This document shows, in pieces, positions 5,833-5,935 of a stretch of DNA of 5,935 nucleotides. Source of the DNA: an uncultured Eubacteriales bacterium (GTDB lineage: Bacteria > Bacillota > Clostridia > Oscillospirales > Acutalibacteraceae); the NCBI GenBank assembly GCA_934541115.1, contig CAKTDF010000049.1:1-5935 (forward strand), given 5' to 3'. The notes below the pieces were generated by a model, which did no database searches, was not told the DNA's origin, and saw nothing but the letters and a program-made list of their open reading frames with translations. Within the stretch, counting starts at the first letter, position 1, and each line of letters starts with the position of its first letter. Made by a program: the position numbers and the translations under genes.

Positions 5833-5902
5833 GTACGGCGCCCAAGAGAGCGAAATCAGATTCCTTGAGGGAATCTCGATTATCGCTCTCTAACGCGCCT
5901 AC
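5833..5902. repeat. Compact bulged hairpin adjoining the long hairpin
   Basis: Nested perfect blocks: GTA/TAC (5833-5835, 5900-5902), GGCGC/GCGCC (5837-5841, 5895-5899), GAGAGCGA/TCGCTCTC (5846-5853, 5883-5890), AATC/GATT (5854-5857, 5878-5881), and AGATTCC/GGAATCT (5858-5864, 5870-5876), with a 5-nt loop. The inner 19 pairs are broken only by two single-base bulges (5877, 5882). All 27 pairs are Watson-Crick, so neither strand is favoured. No U-run follows on either strand. It looks like a dispersed palindromic repeat or a structured domain of the same RNA as the neighbouring hairpin. Confidence 0.6.
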
Positions 5903-5935
5903 ACATTACTCGTGTGCCACGCTTTCCTAATTAAA

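Larger units (their letters stand above)
5367..5935. other. Non-coding interval rich in inverted repeats
   Basis: No frame on either strand shows a recognisable protein. The open plus-strand frames here (starting at 5466, 5591 and 5635) lack good ribosome binding sites, resemble no family I know, and two of them cross the long hairpin. What the interval does hold is a series of inverted repeats at 5419-5459, 5655-5813 and 5833-5902, and a 12-bp direct repeat, described separately. It lies upstream of the promoter of the secreted-protein gene. A gene probably continues or begins beyond 5935, but nothing of it can be read here. Confidence 0.6.

Noticed and set aside
5466..5868. Three overlapping plus-strand open frames starting at 5466, 5591 and 5635
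   Set aside because: No recognisable protein features or good ribosome binding sites; the latter two cross the long hairpin, whose pairing pattern points to the opposite strand.
5655..5902. Retron-type RNA or CRISPR array
   Set aside because: No reverse transcriptase lies in the window, the typical branching-G context cannot be shown, and there are no regularly spaced repeats.

Overview
The window looks like chromosomal DNA of a low-to-moderate GC Gram-positive bacterium of the class Clostridia, possibly the Oscillospiraceae/Ruminococcaceae; the family is a guess. The signs are RNase Y, AGGAGG-type ribosome binding sites with TTG starts, near-consensus housekeeping promoters with 17-bp spacers, and a secreted protein with a C-terminal membrane anchor. 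Every intact gene is on the minus strand, so transcription runs from high to low coordinates.

Layout in the direction of transcription. Positions 5935-5367 hold no credible protein gene but are rich in inverted repeats. The main one is a roughly 159-nt hairpin (5655-5813) in which all ten non-Watson-Crick positions are G.U pairs on the minus strand only, the pattern of a selected RNA fold. Next to it is a compact 28-bp bulged hairpin (5833-5902). A strong promoter (5338-5366) then leads to a 619-residue secreted, membrane-anchored protein of unknown function (3363-5222), followed by a hairpin that is probably its terminator (3297-3326). A near-consensus promoter (3200-3228) starts the rny unit. 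Its leader contains a terminator-like hairpin (3154-3182) before the RNase Y gene (1514-3070, TTG start). Eight bases after rny is a good intrinsic terminator (1479-1505), yet the start of an RluA-family pseudouridine synthase gene (800-1462) lies only 16 bases beyond its U-run, so that gene must depend on read-through or on a promoter inside rny.

The stretch 199-799 has no intact gene. It carries an eroded IS30-family transposase remnant on the plus strand (about 301-690). At the left edge, a perfect-spacing promoter (170-198) drives a serine tRNA-like gene (129 to beyond position 1). Its 5' half and T-arm start are clear, but about 55 nt of extra structured sequence lie between the anticodon loop and the T-arm.

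rny and the pseudouridine synthase share an RNA-metabolism theme (mRNA decay and RNA modification) and form a possible attenuated operon. The secreted protein is a separate unit. The points most worth following up are the expanded tRNA-Ser-like gene, the minus-strand long hairpin, and the two terminator-like hairpins around rny.
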